Below, in pieces: positions 42,548 to 52,294 of a DNA stretch of 64,000 bases. A program made the translations under genes and the position numbers. The stretch covers positions 1 through 64,000 of the forward strand of contig JAQWZF010000003.1 in assembly GCA_029253585.1 (NCBI GenBank), given 5' to 3'. This stretch comes from Gammaproteobacteria bacterium (GTDB taxonomy: Bacteria; Pseudomonadota; Gammaproteobacteria; Pseudomonadales; Pseudohongiellaceae). Every line of letters starts with the position of its first letter. Positions within the stretch are counted from its first letter, which is position 1. The notes beneath the pieces are model-generated. The model did not search any database. It saw nothing but the letters and a program-made list of their open reading frames with translations, and was not told the origin of the DNA.

Positions 42548-43717
42548 ATGTCCAGTCTGCCACACCGGAATCCAGATCCACTCTCTAAGGTGAACCCTTT
42601 TCGTGTTATGACGGTCATGGCCAGGGCCCAGGCGCTGGAATCACAGGGGCGACGAATAGTGCACATGGAAGTCGGGGAGCCCGATTACTCTTCCGCGCAG
42701 CCGATTATAGACGCCGGTAAGAAGGCTCTCGATGCGGGACTCACGCAATACACGGCTGCCACGGGACTCGCTTCACTGCGGGAAAGCCTGGCTGGCTCCT
42801 ATGAGCAGAACTATGGTGTCGAGGTTAGCCCCGAGCGAATTCTTATTACTCCCGGTGCCAGTGGCGGCCTGAGTCTGTTGGCTAATCTTTTGGTTCGAGC
42901 GGGCGATGGCGTATTGATAAGCGACCCAGCGTATCCCTGTGTACGCAATTTTATCCACATGATGTCTGCTCAGCCGCAATTGATTCCGGTAGGCATAGAG
43001 CAAAATTTTCAGCCTAGCCTGGCGCAATTGGATCAATACTGCGAGGACAATACCAGCGGTCTGTGGTTGGCATCCCCTAGCAATCCCACGGGCACTATTT
43101 TGGAGCGGGACGATCTCAAGGCTGCCTGTGACTGGGCGGCCTCGAAGCAAAAGCATCTGCTGGTAGATGAGATTTACCACGGCCTACATTATGTGGACGA
43201 CCTGCCTAGTGTGTTGGAATTGGATCAGTCTGCCTTTGTCGTAAATAGCTTCTCAAAATATTTTGGTATGACCGGCTGGCGGCTGGGCTGGATCGTCGTG
43301 CCCGATGACTATATCGAGATAGCAACGATATTTGCACAAAACTTGTATATATCGGCTTCTTCGATTGCGCAGAATGCGGCGCTTGCTGCCTTCACTCCCG
43401 AGGCGAAGACTATCTTCGAGGAGCGACGGCATGCATTTCGACAGCGCAGGGATTACTTGGCAGCGGCGCTTAAAGACATTGGCTTTTCTCTATCAGACAA
43501 TATTCAGGGAGCGTTCTATATTTACGCCGATATTTCCAGGTTCTCAGATGACTGTGAAGAATTCTGCCGCGACATGCTAGAGGAGCATGGCATAGCCTTA
43601 ACCCCGGGCACTGACTTCGGAGACTTCGAGAGCAAACGCCATGTGCGGATTGCCTTCACTACGGATATGGACAGTTTGGAGCTAGGCGTGGAAAGACTCA
43701 GCAAGGCGTTGTTGTAG
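42548..43717 (+). CDS. Class I/II PLP-dependent aminotransferase
   Basis: This 389-residue fold-type I aminotransferase has the PLP Lys in SFSKYFGMTGWRLGW, LASPSNPTGTI, HLLVDEIYHGLHY and, at the end, HVRIAFTTDMDSL with the carboxylate-binding Arg. It belongs to the aspartate/aromatic aminotransferase superfamily; the substrate is not resolved. I start at ATG 42548 (MSSLPHRN), preceded by GGGAA; a GTG at 42509 would add 13 residues. sfsA follows 58 bases downstream. Confidence 0.87.
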   Translation: MSSLPHRNPDPLSKVNPFRVMTVMARAQALESQGRRIVHMEVGEPDYSSAQPIIDAGKKALDAGLTQYTAATGLASLRESLAGSYEQNYGVEVSPERILITPGASGGLSLLANLLVRAGDGVLISDPAYPCVRNFIHMMSAQPQLIPVGIEQNFQPSLAQLDQYCEDNTSGLWLASPSNPTGTILERDDLKAACDWAASKQKHLLVDEIYHGLHYVDDLPSVLELDQSAFVVNSFSKYFGMTGWRLGWIVVPDDYIEIATIFAQNLYISASSIAQNAALAAFTPEAKTIFEERRHAFRQRRDYLAAALKDIGFSLSDNIQGAFYIYADISRFSDDCEEFCRDMLEEHGIALTPGTDFGDFESKRHVRIAFTTDMDSLELGVERLSKALL

Positions 43718-43775
43718 TGAGTGCTACTCCTCTCGAGTCGGCGAGCAATGTCTTTTTGCTGCGGGCGGGTAAACG

Positions 43776-44501
43776 ATGGGGTTAGATAAAAAATTACAGG
43801 CAGGCACTCTAGTCAAACGCTACAAGCGATTTCTTGCAGATATAAGAAAAGAAGATGGCGAGCTGATTACCATACACTGCCCTAACACGGGTTCTATGAA
43901 AAATTGTCAGGAGCCTGGCAGTAGGGTCTGGTACTCCGATTCCGAAAACCCGAAGAGGAAATACGCCTGCACCTGGGAGTTAGTAGAGGTGGATGGTGAG
44001 CACATCGTTGGAATCAATACCGGGCTGGCAAACAAGCTCGTTCATGAGGCTATTGCAAAAGATCGGATAGCAGAACTGGCCGGCTACAAGACGATTAGCA
44101 GTGAAGTGCCCTACGGTGAGCAGAAGAGCCGTATCGACTTTCTTCTGGAAGGCTCCACTGGCGATGCCAATGCGCTCTGTTATGTCGAGGTGAAGAATGT
44201 GAGCCTGGGTCTCGGCGACGGTCTGGGCACATTTCCGGATGCGGTTACCACGCGCGGACAGAAGCACCTGCAAGAGTTACTGGCTATGCATGAACAGGGT
44301 CATCGGGCGGTTCTTCTTTTCTGTGTGCAGCACAGTGGCATACAGCGCATCGCCCCCGCCGATGATATTGATCCCGAATACGGCCGTCTGCTCAGAGAGG
44401 TTGTGGCCAAGGGGGTGGAGGTTCTCGCCTATGCGGCCGAATTCGATTTGCAAGACTCTGCAATAGAACTGCATGAACGCCTGCCGGTGCTCCTGGAGTA
44501 G
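43776..44501 (+). CDS. sfsA: SfsA family protein
   Basis: This 241-residue protein matches SfsA throughout (KRYKRFLADI, HCPNTGSMKNC, RIDFLLEG, YVEVKNVSL, FPDAVTTRGQKHLQEL, VLLFCVQH). SfsA was named for stimulating sugar fermentation genes in E. coli and binds DNA; the fold is PD-(D/E)xK-nuclease-like, with E and K in YVEVKN. In E. coli sfsA adjoins dksA, and here it is likewise close. The gene converges on a Rieske gene. Confidence 0.92.
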   Translation: MGLDKKLQAGTLVKRYKRFLADIRKEDGELITIHCPNTGSMKNCQEPGSRVWYSDSENPKRKYACTWELVEVDGEHIVGINTGLANKLVHEAIAKDRIAELAGYKTISSEVPYGEQKSRIDFLLEGSTGDANALCYVEVKNVSLGLGDGLGTFPDAVTTRGQKHLQELLAMHEQGHRAVLLFCVQHSGIQRIAPADDIDPEYGRLLREVVAKGVEVLAYAAEFDLQDSAIELHERLPVLLE

Positions 44502-44531
44502 GAGTAGGCTGCGGTGCTGTGGGAAAGGCGT

Positions 44532-44879
44532 CTAGCGCAGCGGCGTCGATACGCGCAGGGCAGATTCTTCGACCATGACCATACCATTGTCGGCAATAAA
44601 CGGTATCGCTTGCAGGTGTTTGCCCTTGCAAGGCCCGGCAAGGCATTGGCCGCCTTCTATCTGAAAGAGCGCGCCGTGTGTGGAGCAAATAATAAGCGCT
44701 CCGTCGGAGTCCAAGAACTTGTCTTCTTCCCACTCAAGTGGTGTGCCAAGATGCGGGCAACGATTCCAATACAGAAATATCTGATCGTCTTTCTTCACGG
44801 CGAACATGTAAAGGTTATTAACTTCGATTCCCTTTGATGTCCCTTCCTCGATTTCATCTATTGCAATAAGGCTGATCAT
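44532..44879 (-). CDS. Rieske [2Fe-2S] ferredoxin-like protein
   Basis: This 115-residue soluble protein has the two Rieske motifs, C41-P-H43 (CPHLGTPL) and C65-S-T-H68 (CSTHGALFQ), with the spacing typical of bacterial Rieske-type ferredoxins. It probably carries electrons in the cytoplasm. I start at ATG 44879 (MISLIAID); the frame is open further upstream but overlaps the preceding gene. It begins 22 bases after the cystathionine gamma-synthase-type gene, suggesting an operon with no obvious functional tie. Confidence 0.84.
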   Translation of the reverse strand: MISLIAIDEIEEGTSKGIEVNNLYMFAVKKDDQIFLYWNRCPHLGTPLEWEEDKFLDSDGALIICSTHGALFQIEGGQCLAGPCKGKHLQAIPFIADNGMVMVEESALRVSTPLR

Positions 44880-44901
44880 AATTACCTTGTTCTCCGTAAA
44901 C

Positions 44902-46131
44902 TCAGGCGAGTGAGGTAGCAAAGTCGGCGAGTAGGTCGTCGATTTCTTCGATGCCAATCGAGAAGCGAATCATGGAATCGGCGATGCCCATAGAGGCGCG
45001 GCGCTGCGCGCCCATCTCATGATAAATGGTGTGGGCAACTGGAATGGCGAGTGTGCGCGTGTCGCCCAAATTGCTTGATGAAACCACGTTGTCCAGTGCG
45101 TTCAGTACATCGAAGCAATCTACGCCCTCGATGAGGTCGATACTCATGATCCCGCCAAACCCGCTGAATAATTCCTTGGCCCGAGAGTGCTGTGGATGTG
45201 TGAGCAGGCCCGGATAGTAGACCTGATTGACCTTGGGGTGCGCAGCGCAAAACTCTGCAATTGCCTGTGCATTGCTGCAGGCCTTGTCCATGCGCAGGCT
45301 TAGCGTTTCCGAGCCGACGGCTAAGTGGTGAGCGGCTTCGGGGCCGAGAGAGGCGCCTATGTCGCGCAGGCCTTTCTTCTTCACCTGCGTAATGCCCCAG
45401 AGCTTTACATCTTGATTCTTGTAGTCATCAAAGATATTGGCGAAATTCGACCAATCGTAGAGGCCGGTATCGGTGATGGCGCCACCGAGGGCATTGCCAT
45501 GGCCGCCTATATATTTGGTCAGGGAATTGACGCTGAAGCTAGCGCCGACCGACTTGGGTGAAAAAAGGTGCGGCGAAGTCATCGTATTGTCGACGCAATA
45601 AATCAGGTTTTCACTTTTGCACAGTGCGCCAATACCGGCCAGATCTGCGATCTGCGTGACTGGATTCGCTATGGTTTCGACGAAGACCAGGCGAGTATTT
45701 TCCTTGACCGCCGCCTTTACCTCATTCACGTCGGTCGCGTCGACGAAGCTGACTTCGATGCCCAGGTTTTGGAGCGTACCAAACAGGCTGTTGGTGTTGC
45801 CGAACAGATACGCGCTGGAAATGATGTGATCCCCCTGGCGCAGCAGCGAGAGCATGGTTGATGCGATGGCGGCCATGCCTGTGGCGAAGGCGGCGGTCGC
45901 TATGCCGTCTTCCATGGCGGTTATTCTGTTTTGCAGGGCGGTTACGGTTGGGTTTAGCTGGCGTCCGTAGTTGTAACCCGCGCGCTTTCCCTGGAATACC
46001 TCGGCCAATTCCCTGGCGTCTTCATAGCCATAGGCCACGGACGTATGAATGGCTTTGTGCAGTACGCCATGTTCCGGGTTGTCTCTGCGGTCGGAGTGGA
46101 GGTTTGTAGTGTTGAAGCCTTTTTTCGTCAT
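44902..46131 (-). CDS. Cystathionine gamma-synthase family PLP enzyme
   Basis: This 409-residue member of the Cys/Met metabolism PLP family has the PLP Lys in NSLTKYIGGHGNALGGA, YNYGRQLNPTVTALQNRI, AAFATGMAAI and CVDNTMTSP. Related enzymes include cystathionine gamma-synthase, methionine gamma-lyase and O-acetylhomoserine sulfhydrylase; the branch here is annotated simply as cystathionine gamma-synthase family. It precedes the Rieske protein gene on the same strand. Confidence 0.85.
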   Translation of the reverse strand: MTKKGFNTTNLHSDRRDNPEHGVLHKAIHTSVAYGYEDARELAEVFQGKRAGYNYGRQLNPTVTALQNRITAMEDGIATAAFATGMAAIASTMLSLLRQGDHIISSAYLFGNTNSLFGTLQNLGIEVSFVDATDVNEVKAAVKENTRLVFVETIANPVTQIADLAGIGALCKSENLIYCVDNTMTSPHLFSPKSVGASFSVNSLTKYIGGHGNALGGAITDTGLYDWSNFANIFDDYKNQDVKLWGITQVKKKGLRDIGASLGPEAAHHLAVGSETLSLRMDKACSNAQAIAEFCAAHPKVNQVYYPGLLTHPQHSRAKELFSGFGGIMSIDLIEGVDCFDVLNALDNVVSSSNLGDTRTLAIPVAHTIYHEMGAQRRASMGIADSMIRFSIGIEEIDDLLADFATSLA

Positions 46132-46239
46132 GACATCGGCTCAGATTGGTTCAAGGGAGGAAATGCAGGCGGTTTTATACACTAGCACTGTCTATATTGG
46201 AAGCTGCGAGACCTTGTGAGATCTATGATAGCGTCTGGC

Positions 46240-46626
46240 CTAGGCTTGATCTAGTTTATCTTGGCAGATCAGGCAGTGGCTCGTCTGGGGCTGCACCTCG
46301 AGACGCTTGAACTCTATGGGCTTGTCACAGTTGCTGCAGTAACCATAGTCCTTCGCATCGATTCTTCTTAGTGCACCTACGACCTTTCTCAGGCTCGACT
46401 CTGCCTTCCCTCGAGTCGACACTGCCATGCTTTGCTGCTGCATCGCATCTATGCGAGAAACTCGTCCCACGGCTGTTTGGTCTAATGTAACCACCCCGGT
46501 CGCGGATTGGGCATCCTGCAATTGCTGCTCTAGCTGCGCCTTCCGCTCTAACAGCAGGGCCTGGATTTCCTGTAATTGTCTGTCCGTAAAACCTTCCACG
46601 ATGTGTGTCGCCTTTGGAGTTTTCAA
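46240..46626 (-). CDS. TraR/DksA-family zinc finger protein (second DksA-like)
   Basis: This 128-residue protein has a helical N-terminal half (QLQEIQALLLERKAQLEQQLQ) and the DksA/TraR zinc finger YCSNCDKPIEFKRLEVQPQTSHCLIC. It lacks the DxxDxA tip of DksA, so it may not act like DksA on transcription. It follows the large membrane-anchored gene at 46648-48003 by 21 bases, in the same direction. Confidence 0.82.
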   Translation of the reverse strand: MKTPKATHIVEGFTDRQLQEIQALLLERKAQLEQQLQDAQSATGVVTLDQTAVGRVSRIDAMQQQSMAVSTRGKAESSLRKVVGALRRIDAKDYGYCSNCDKPIEFKRLEVQPQTSHCLICQDKLDQA

Positions 46627-46647
46627 GGGAGTTTTATTACGCGATTG

Positions 46648-48003
46648 CTATAACAGACCGGCAAATAGGGGCTTGCTGTAAATTAGGGTCTGAATTTCTG
46701 CCAGCCGTCGCTGGTACTCGGGGCTGCTTCTATCTGTATACAACTCATTGAACGCGCTTTCAGACAGGCCATCTCGATTGTTGCCAACCTGGGGCATATA
46801 GTCTGATTCACTGCCTAGGTTGGCGAGGCGCTCTTGCATAGCCCTGGCGGTACTCTCGTCACGGGTAGAGAGTCGCGCTATAGCGACGCCGACACTGTTT
46901 GCAGTGAGGTCTGAGAAGCTGAAGCCGGAACGATAACGTGCATCGTAGGCTTCCTTCGTGGTGGACAACATCTGCGCCAGGTCAGCACCGGCGGAAGCTG
47001 TAATTGCGGCGATAGAAACAAGATGCTGCGCGAGATCCTGACGCCTCTGCAAGCGGGCCTCGATAAAGGGCGCTGGCGGGATATTTCTTGCGGTTTCATC
47101 ACCGATGAGCTGCCCTATGGATTCCTGGTTTAGATAGACGGCGAGTGTCTGAAATGCCGTCCGGTTTTCGGCTATAGGATCGCCGCCCCCTAGTGACTTT
47201 TCTCTTGCCGCTGCGAAAAGAGGGACGAGAAATGTATTGATGGATACGGCCCGAATATCAATTGGCACGGCCGCAGAGATATTGGTGATGATCTGATAGT
47301 AGTCAATTATTCGCTGTTGATCTTGCTTCGAGATAAACAGTTGCTTAGCATGATTGCCTATGCGCCCGATTAGCTTGGGGTCCCATTGCAAGGCGACTGT
47401 CATATGGTCTTGGCTCAGGTTAACGCTTGTTACATTGTTTATTAGTTCGATGAAATCCGTGTAGGCGAGATTTCCAGCAGCCAGGTTCGCCTGAAAGCGT
47501 TGCAGGGTAAATTGCAAAAATCTATCGGGTATTCGGATTCTTCCGATTTTCAATGCCTGTAGATTGAGCAGGTTATTCTGCGCGATCAGGTTGGCTTCGA
47601 CATTCAGGAAAAGGGGCAGGGGGCCTTGACTCAGCCGCAGACTCAACTGCGTGCCCATGGCATTTTCGTTCAGTTGTGTAGTCGCCGCCCACTGTGAGGA
47701 GAGGTTCATTACGTTGACGGCATAGCGCAGCAATAGATTGAGCTCGTCGGCATCGAACTGCAGCTGCTGCACGCTCGCATTACCAGGGGTTTGTGGTGTG
47801 CTCTCCAGTAGCAGGCTTTCGATTCTGGAAAGCTCCTGCGGACTAAATAGCTGATCGCTGATCGGTCTGGGGGCCGTTTCTGTAAAAAGTAGCAGGACTA
47901 TGACAGGGGTGCTCAAGAGAAGCGCTATCAGCGGGCGTAGCAATAGTATAAGAAACTTCGGGCGTTTTGAGGCTCTAGAGTCCAGTGATACTTGGCTGGT
48001 CAT
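46648..48003 (-). CDS. Membrane-anchored protein of unknown function
   Basis: This 451-residue protein has one N-terminal membrane segment (about 18-42, LILLLRPLIALLLSTPVIVLLLF) and a large, mainly extracytoplasmic part. Its middle contains repeated strand-like pieces (TTQLNENAMGTQLSLRLSQGPLP, NLLNLQALKIGRIRIPDRF) and the end has NRDGLSESAFNELYTDRSS. I do not recognise a family, though the composition is of an inner-membrane-anchored periplasmic domain. It probably shares a transcript with the DksA-like gene 21 bases downstream. Confidence 0.7.
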   Translation of the reverse strand: MTSQVSLDSRASKRPKFLILLLRPLIALLLSTPVIVLLLFTETAPRPISDQLFSPQELSRIESLLLESTPQTPGNASVQQLQFDADELNLLLRYAVNVMNLSSQWAATTQLNENAMGTQLSLRLSQGPLPLFLNVEANLIAQNNLLNLQALKIGRIRIPDRFLQFTLQRFQANLAAGNLAYTDFIELINNVTSVNLSQDHMTVALQWDPKLIGRIGNHAKQLFISKQDQQRIIDYYQIITNISAAVPIDIRAVSINTFLVPLFAAAREKSLGGGDPIAENRTAFQTLAVYLNQESIGQLIGDETARNIPPAPFIEARLQRRQDLAQHLVSIAAITASAGADLAQMLSTTKEAYDARYRSGFSFSDLTANSVGVAIARLSTRDESTARAMQERLANLGSESDYMPQVGNNRDGLSESAFNELYTDRSSPEYQRRLAEIQTLIYSKPLFAGLL

Positions 48004-48246
48004 TGTGAATTCTTATTGCTCGCCGGATTAAGCTGCTGAGATGAAATGTATTGAGATCCTGCCGATACAAGGCCTAAGTCTTGATTTTACTGACAAACAG
48101 CGTGTTTATCGCTATAAAGTATGACAATGTCGACAGATTCTACGATTTATATAGAAAATAATTTATTAATCAAGGGCTTGGCGTTAGCATCTCTTGATAG
48201 ATAGGAGTGCCGATAAAGCGAGGCGCTCAACCAGAAGGAGATTGTC

Positions 48247-48894
48247 ATGAAGTATAGATTGGAACTGAGCGATTTTCGTCTCTTACCACTAGCATCGAAA
48301 TCGCGCGCCATTCTCGTCACTGTGGCGATGCTCACTCTCGCTTCCTGCGCATCGCAGGGCGTAAGAGAGGCGGAATTAGCGGCTGTCGAAGCCGAGCGCA
48401 TAGCGATGGAGCAAGAGGCAGCGCAGGTAGCAGTGGAGCAGGAGCGAGCGCGTGCAGCGCAGCTGCAACAGCAACGAGAACGGGCAGAGGCAGAGCGGGC
48501 CAGCGTGCAGGCGCAAAGAGATCGCCAGCTAGCCGAGGCACAAGCGCGAGCCGAAGCGGAGCGTCAGGTCGCAGAGGCGGAGGAACAGCGCGAGCGACTG
48601 GCTGCAATCGCCGCGGTTGAAGCGCAGAGGCAGGAAAAGCTAGACCGTATCGCCGCTCTGGAGCAGCAGATCGCCTTAATCCAGACCAGTGTGATCGATG
48701 AGGAAACCAGAACGGATAATTTGGCAGAGGCTGTCGAGGTTGCCGAAGAGCTCTTGGCTGTACTGACAGAAGAACAGGATAAATACGAGAATACCGATGC
48801 GGCTGGAAATACCCTGGAGCCCCTAGCTAAGGACCTGATAGCCGAATTAGAGTCACGCAAGGACGAATTGCTGCGCCAGTCCAATTCACAATAA
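48247..48894 (+). CDS. Coiled-coil lipoprotein
   Basis: The 215-residue protein has a signal sequence with lipobox LASC (Cys34; MLTLASCAS) and a long Glu/Ala/Arg/Gln-rich coiled coil (about 40-150). The C-terminal part (VAEELLAVLTEEQDKYENTDAAG) is also helical. The N-terminal extension before the hydrophobic core is longer than usual, so the start may be at a later codon. Such proteins resemble envelope adaptor or spacer lipoproteins, but I cannot assign a family. A small basic protein gene follows 25 bases on. Confidence 0.72.
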   Translation: MKYRLELSDFRLLPLASKSRAILVTVAMLTLASCASQGVREAELAAVEAERIAMEQEAAQVAVEQERARAAQLQQQRERAEAERASVQAQRDRQLAEAQARAEAERQVAEAEEQRERLAAIAAVEAQRQEKLDRIAALEQQIALIQTSVIDEETRTDNLAEAVEVAEELLAVLTEEQDKYENTDAAGNTLEPLAKDLIAELESRKDELLRQSNSQ

Positions 48895-48919
48895 TTGATG
48901 AGATAAGCTGTAGCCGACC

Positions 48920-49081
48920 ATGGTTGATAAGATCGTCGATTTTCAAGCTGGCAAGGAGAGCCAGCTGCAGAAGCGCAAGGAAGCCAAGCTTGATGCAATG
49001 CGTCAGGCTTTCCGGCTATCTCGCGGTGAAACCGAAAAGACCCCGAATAAGAATAAGAAACGCCGAAAATCCAAGAAGTAG
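48920..49081 (+). CDS. Small, highly basic conserved protein
   Basis: This 53-residue protein begins MVDKIVDFQAGKESQLQKRK and ends in a Lys/Arg-rich tail (NKNKKRRKSKK). The start IVDFQxGKExxxxKRKxxK is familiar from small basic proteins in other gammaproteobacteria of unknown function; the pattern suggests a nucleic acid- or ribosome-associated role. It sits just after the coiled-coil lipoprotein gene and before hppA. Confidence 0.6.
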   Translation: MVDKIVDFQAGKESQLQKRKEAKLDAMRQAFRLSRGETEKTPNKNKKRRKSKK

Positions 49082-49283
49082 CCGCCACCAACCCTATATT
49101 ACTCCTGCTAACAGACTTCAGCGAGGTCTGTATGCAGAGGCGTTTTCAGCTTCCTCACAAATATTCCGATATGCACTGAAATACTGGTTTCACACCGTGT
49201 TTATCGCCTTTTTTTGCGGCGTTCATTATGGTAAAGTGCGCGCCTTTAAAATAAACATTCGATTTTTGCGGGGTAGAATTTAG

Positions 49284-51407
49284 ATGGGCATAACAATTAC
49301 GGTAACTACAGTCCTGTCGCTGCTAGGCTTGGGCATAGCCTTCTCTTATATGAAGAAGGTTATAAGTGTACCCCTCGATCTGGGGCTGGAAGAAGAGCAG
49401 TCGAAGAAGCTTGCCTTCATCCACGGCGCTATTGCAGATGGAGCCATGGCGTTCCTGAAGCAGGAATACAAAGTCCTCTCCATCTTCATGGTGGTATTTG
49501 CGGCTATTATCGCTGTCCTGATTAACGATACCCATACCCCGAACATCCATGAGGGAATCTATACGGCTATCGCCTTTCTATTTGGTGGTGCCATCTCTAT
49601 AGCCTCAGGCTATATAGGCATGAAGGTTGCCACTCAGGGTAATGCTCGAACTACGGTTTCTGCGAAGAAAGACATCTCTGCAGCCTACGACGTAGCCATT
49701 AACTCTGGTGCCGTGATGGGCTTTGCCCTCGTTGGCCTGGCGACTCTAGGTCTGGTTATTATCTACGTAGTGATGAAGTTCTTGCTGGCAGATCTGGGCG
49801 AAGAGAATAACCATATCCTTATGGAGGTTATCGCTGGATTTGGTTTAGGTGGTTCAACTATTGCACTGTTTGCACGAGTTGGCGGCGGTATCTTCACGAA
49901 AGCTGCCGATGTTGGCGCTGACCTTGTAGGTAAGGTTGAGCAGGGCATTCCTGAGGATGATCCACGTAATCCTGCGGTAATCGCTGACAACGTTGGTGAC
50001 AACGTAGGTGATGTGGCAGGAATGGGTGCCGACCTTTTCGGCTCCTGTGCGGAGAGTACCTGTGCCGCGATGGTTATTAGTGCTGTGGTATTTGCCGGTA
50101 ACCCAGACGCTTTGTTATTCCCAATATTGATCAGCGCCGTAGGTATCCCTATAGCCCTAATCACGAAACTCTTGGTTGGTGTTAAGACTGAAGAGGATGT
50201 CGCGCCAGCATTGATGAAGTTGTTGATTATCTCCAGTGCCATTATGGCCGTGGTAATGTACTTCTTTACTCTTGCTCTGATTCCAGATCAATTTAACCTG
50301 GGCGGGGCTGACTATACCAACGTTGGTGTGTACTTCTGCTTCCTGGCAGGCTTGATTTCAGGTCTAGCGGTTGGCTTGCTAACTGGCTATTACACATCTG
50401 AGAAATTTGCTCCAGTACAGGAAGTAGCGAAGTCTTGCGAAACCGGTGTTGCTACAAACATCATCTATGGCCTCGCACTCGGCTATAAGAGTACGGTTCT
50501 TCCTTATATCGCCATTGCGATAAGCATCTTCATATCCTGGGAGCTTGCCGGCATGTACGGCATCGCGATTGCCTCTCTAGGTATGCTGGGCAGCCTCGTG
50601 CTAACTCTGACTATCGATGCCTACGGCCCAGTAGCTGACAATGCCGGTGGTATTGCTGAGATGGTGGGTCTGGAGTCAGAAGTAAGACGTAGAACTGACA
50701 TCCTCGATTCCGCGGGTAATACAACGGCGGCTATCGGCAAGGGTTTTGCGATTGGTGCTGCGATACTCACGTCACTTGCGTTGTTTGCAGCCTTCATTAC
50801 TACCGCTGAGAAATTGATGGGCGAGCCTATTTCCATGAGCTTGTTAGAGCCTCTGGTTTTCACTTTCCTGTTTGTCGGTGCGGTTCTTCCTTTCTTGTTC
50901 TCTGCCATGACTATGAAGTCAGTTGGTGCGGCGGCATTTGCGATGATCGAAGAAGTGCGTCATCAGTTTAAAACCATTCCGGGTATTATGGAAGGTACGG
51001 GTACGCCTGATTATGCGAAGTGTGTGGCTATCTCTACTCAGGCAGCACTAAAAGAAATGATCGCGCCTGGCGTATTGATCATGGGCTCGCCTCTTGTTGT
51101 GGGATTCCTGTTCGGTGTCGAAGCCGTAGCGGCCATGCTTATTGGTTCACTAATTACCGGCGGCGTGCTCGCCGTCGCATCTTCCAATAGTGGTGGTGCT
51201 TGGGACAACGCCAAGAAGTACATCGAAGCAGGCAATCATGGTGGTAAGGGCTCAGACGAGCACACTGCGGCTGTTGTTGGTGATACCGTTGGCGATCCGA
51301 TGAAAGATACTTCAGGTCCATCACTGAACATTCTTATCAAGCTTTCAGCGATTCTTAGCTTGGTATTCGCACCTTTCTTCGTTCAGTATGGCGGCATCCT
51401 GCTATAG
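49284..51407 (+). CDS. hppA: Membrane-bound ion-pumping pyrophosphatase (K+-dependent type)
   Basis: This 707-residue protein with about 16 membrane helices hydrolyses pyrophosphate and pumps H+ or Na+. The substrate loop reads [18 protein letters not shown] and [20 protein letters not shown]. The signature [10 protein letters not shown] has Ala where K+-independent pumps have Lys (GNTTKA), so this is a K+-dependent enzyme; members of that branch pump Na+ or H+, which I cannot settle. An efficient bidirectional terminator follows the stop. Confidence 0.94.
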   Translation: MGITITVTTVLSLLGLGIAFSYMKKVISVPLDLGLEEEQSKKLAFIHGAIADGAMAFLKQEYKVLSIFMVVFAAIIAVLINDTHTPNIHEGIYTAIAFLFGGAISIASGYIGMKVATQGNARTTVSAKKDISAAYDVAINSGAVMGFALVGLATLGLVIIYVVMKFLLADLGEENNHILMEVIAGFGLGGSTIALFARVGGGIFTKAADVGADLVGKVEQGIPEDDPRNPAVIADNVGDNVGDVAGMGADLFGSCAESTCAAMVISAVVFAGNPDALLFPILISAVGIPIALITKLLVGVKTEEDVAPALMKLLIISSAIMAVVMYFFTLALIPDQFNLGGADYTNVGVYFCFLAGLISGLAVGLLTGYYTSEKFAPVQEVAKSCETGVATNIIYGLALGYKSTVLPYIAIAISIFISWELAGMYGIAIASLGMLGSLVLTLTIDAYGPVADNAGGIAEMVGLESEVRRRTDILDSAGNTTAAIGKGFAIGAAILTSLALFAAFITTAEKLMGEPISMSLLEPLVFTFLFVGAVLPFLFSAMTMKSVGAAAFAMIEEVRHQFKTIPGIMEGTGTPDYAKCVAISTQAALKEMIAPGVLIMGSPLVVGFLFGVEAVAAMLIGSLITGGVLAVASSNSGGAWDNAKKYIEAGNHGGKGSDEHTAAVVGDTVGDPMKDTSGPSLNILIKLSAILSLVFAPFFVQYGGILL

Positions 51408-51426
51408 CGTAACCTAGAAATTAGTT

Positions 51427-51458
51427 AAAAAAAGGGGATCATCTGATCCCCTTTTTTA
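51427..51458. terminator. Bidirectional terminator after hppA
   Basis: GGGGATCA (51434-51441) and TGATCCCC (51444-51451) form a perfect stem flanked by A7 and T6. It can terminate hppA and the convergent gene at 51485. Confidence 0.9.
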
Positions 51459-51484
51459 TTGCCTGAAATTTCTGTCTTTGACTG

Positions 51485-52027
51485 TTACAAGTCTCTTCGG
51501 GTCTCAAAGTGAAATAAGACCCATTCCTCATACTCATACAGTTGATTGCTGCTCAGGTCCGTCCACGAAGTGGAAATAGTCTGAACACACTGGTAGATAC
51601 GGAAAGAATCGGTGTTCTCTATTATTAGGTTTCTTACCGAGGGATTTAGGGTGTAGTTAGAGATCTCTACAAGCTTCCAGTTTTCCTGCATTGTTCGGTC
51701 GATACATTCATCTCCCGAGAGCAAATCGATGTAGCCGAATTCCTTGTCGGCATAGCCGCCAGAGGGAATCTCCAACTCGATATCTATCACAATGGTTTCT
51801 GCCTGCTCGTCACCACTATGAAGCTCGATGCTATTAAGTCTAATCGGGGCCGGTGTTTGATTGAATGCGACGAGGCGGAGGCCGTCGTCGGTATTTTCTC
51901 CCCAGGCCGAGGAGTAAAACGCGAACTTGATCTCGGTCTCTTCTTGTTGCTCGGCACTCGAATAGAACGGGAGCGACATACAGCCTAACAAGGCGAAAAC
52001 AGAGGATACCCTTAATGTGTTTTGCAT
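51485..52027 (-). CDS. Exported protein of unknown function
   Basis: This 180-residue protein has a signal peptide ending near YSSAEQ (LLGCMSLPFYSSA; the Cys is not in a good lipobox). The mature part is beta-rich and acidic with three Cys; GYADKEFGYIDLLSGDECIDR and the C-terminal WTDLSSNQLYEYEEWVLFHFE are distinctive. I do not recognise a family. It converges on hppA. Confidence 0.68.
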   Translation of the reverse strand: MQNTLRVSSVFALLGCMSLPFYSSAEQQEETEIKFAFYSSAWGENTDDGLRLVAFNQTPAPIRLNSIELHSGDEQAETIVIDIELEIPSGGYADKEFGYIDLLSGDECIDRTMQENWKLVEISNYTLNPSVRNLIIENTDSFRIYQCVQTISTSWTDLSSNQLYEYEEWVLFHFETRRDL

Positions 52028-52294
52028 AGTCTGGATTTTAGCGGTGAAGCAGCTTGTCTGTCATTCTCAATTTGCACTGTTTGGGTCTCTTGCTCGCATT
52101 TAGACGAGATTATTCCTCCTTATCATAAATGACCGCGTTACCGTTTACTCGAAGTGCTGTGTTGCCTAGTCTTTCCCTGACTTCTCTTGGATTTTTCGTA
52201 GCTAATCAAAGATAATCAGGGCTCGTTTCGCAGCATTGATTCTCCAGCGAGTTGTGAGTTCGCGGCTCAGGAGAATAGTCAGCATAATGCTCAA

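Noticed and set aside
52028-52294. Short minus-strand open stretch upstream of apbC
   Set aside because: About 31 codons with no start codon; it cannot be supported as a gene.
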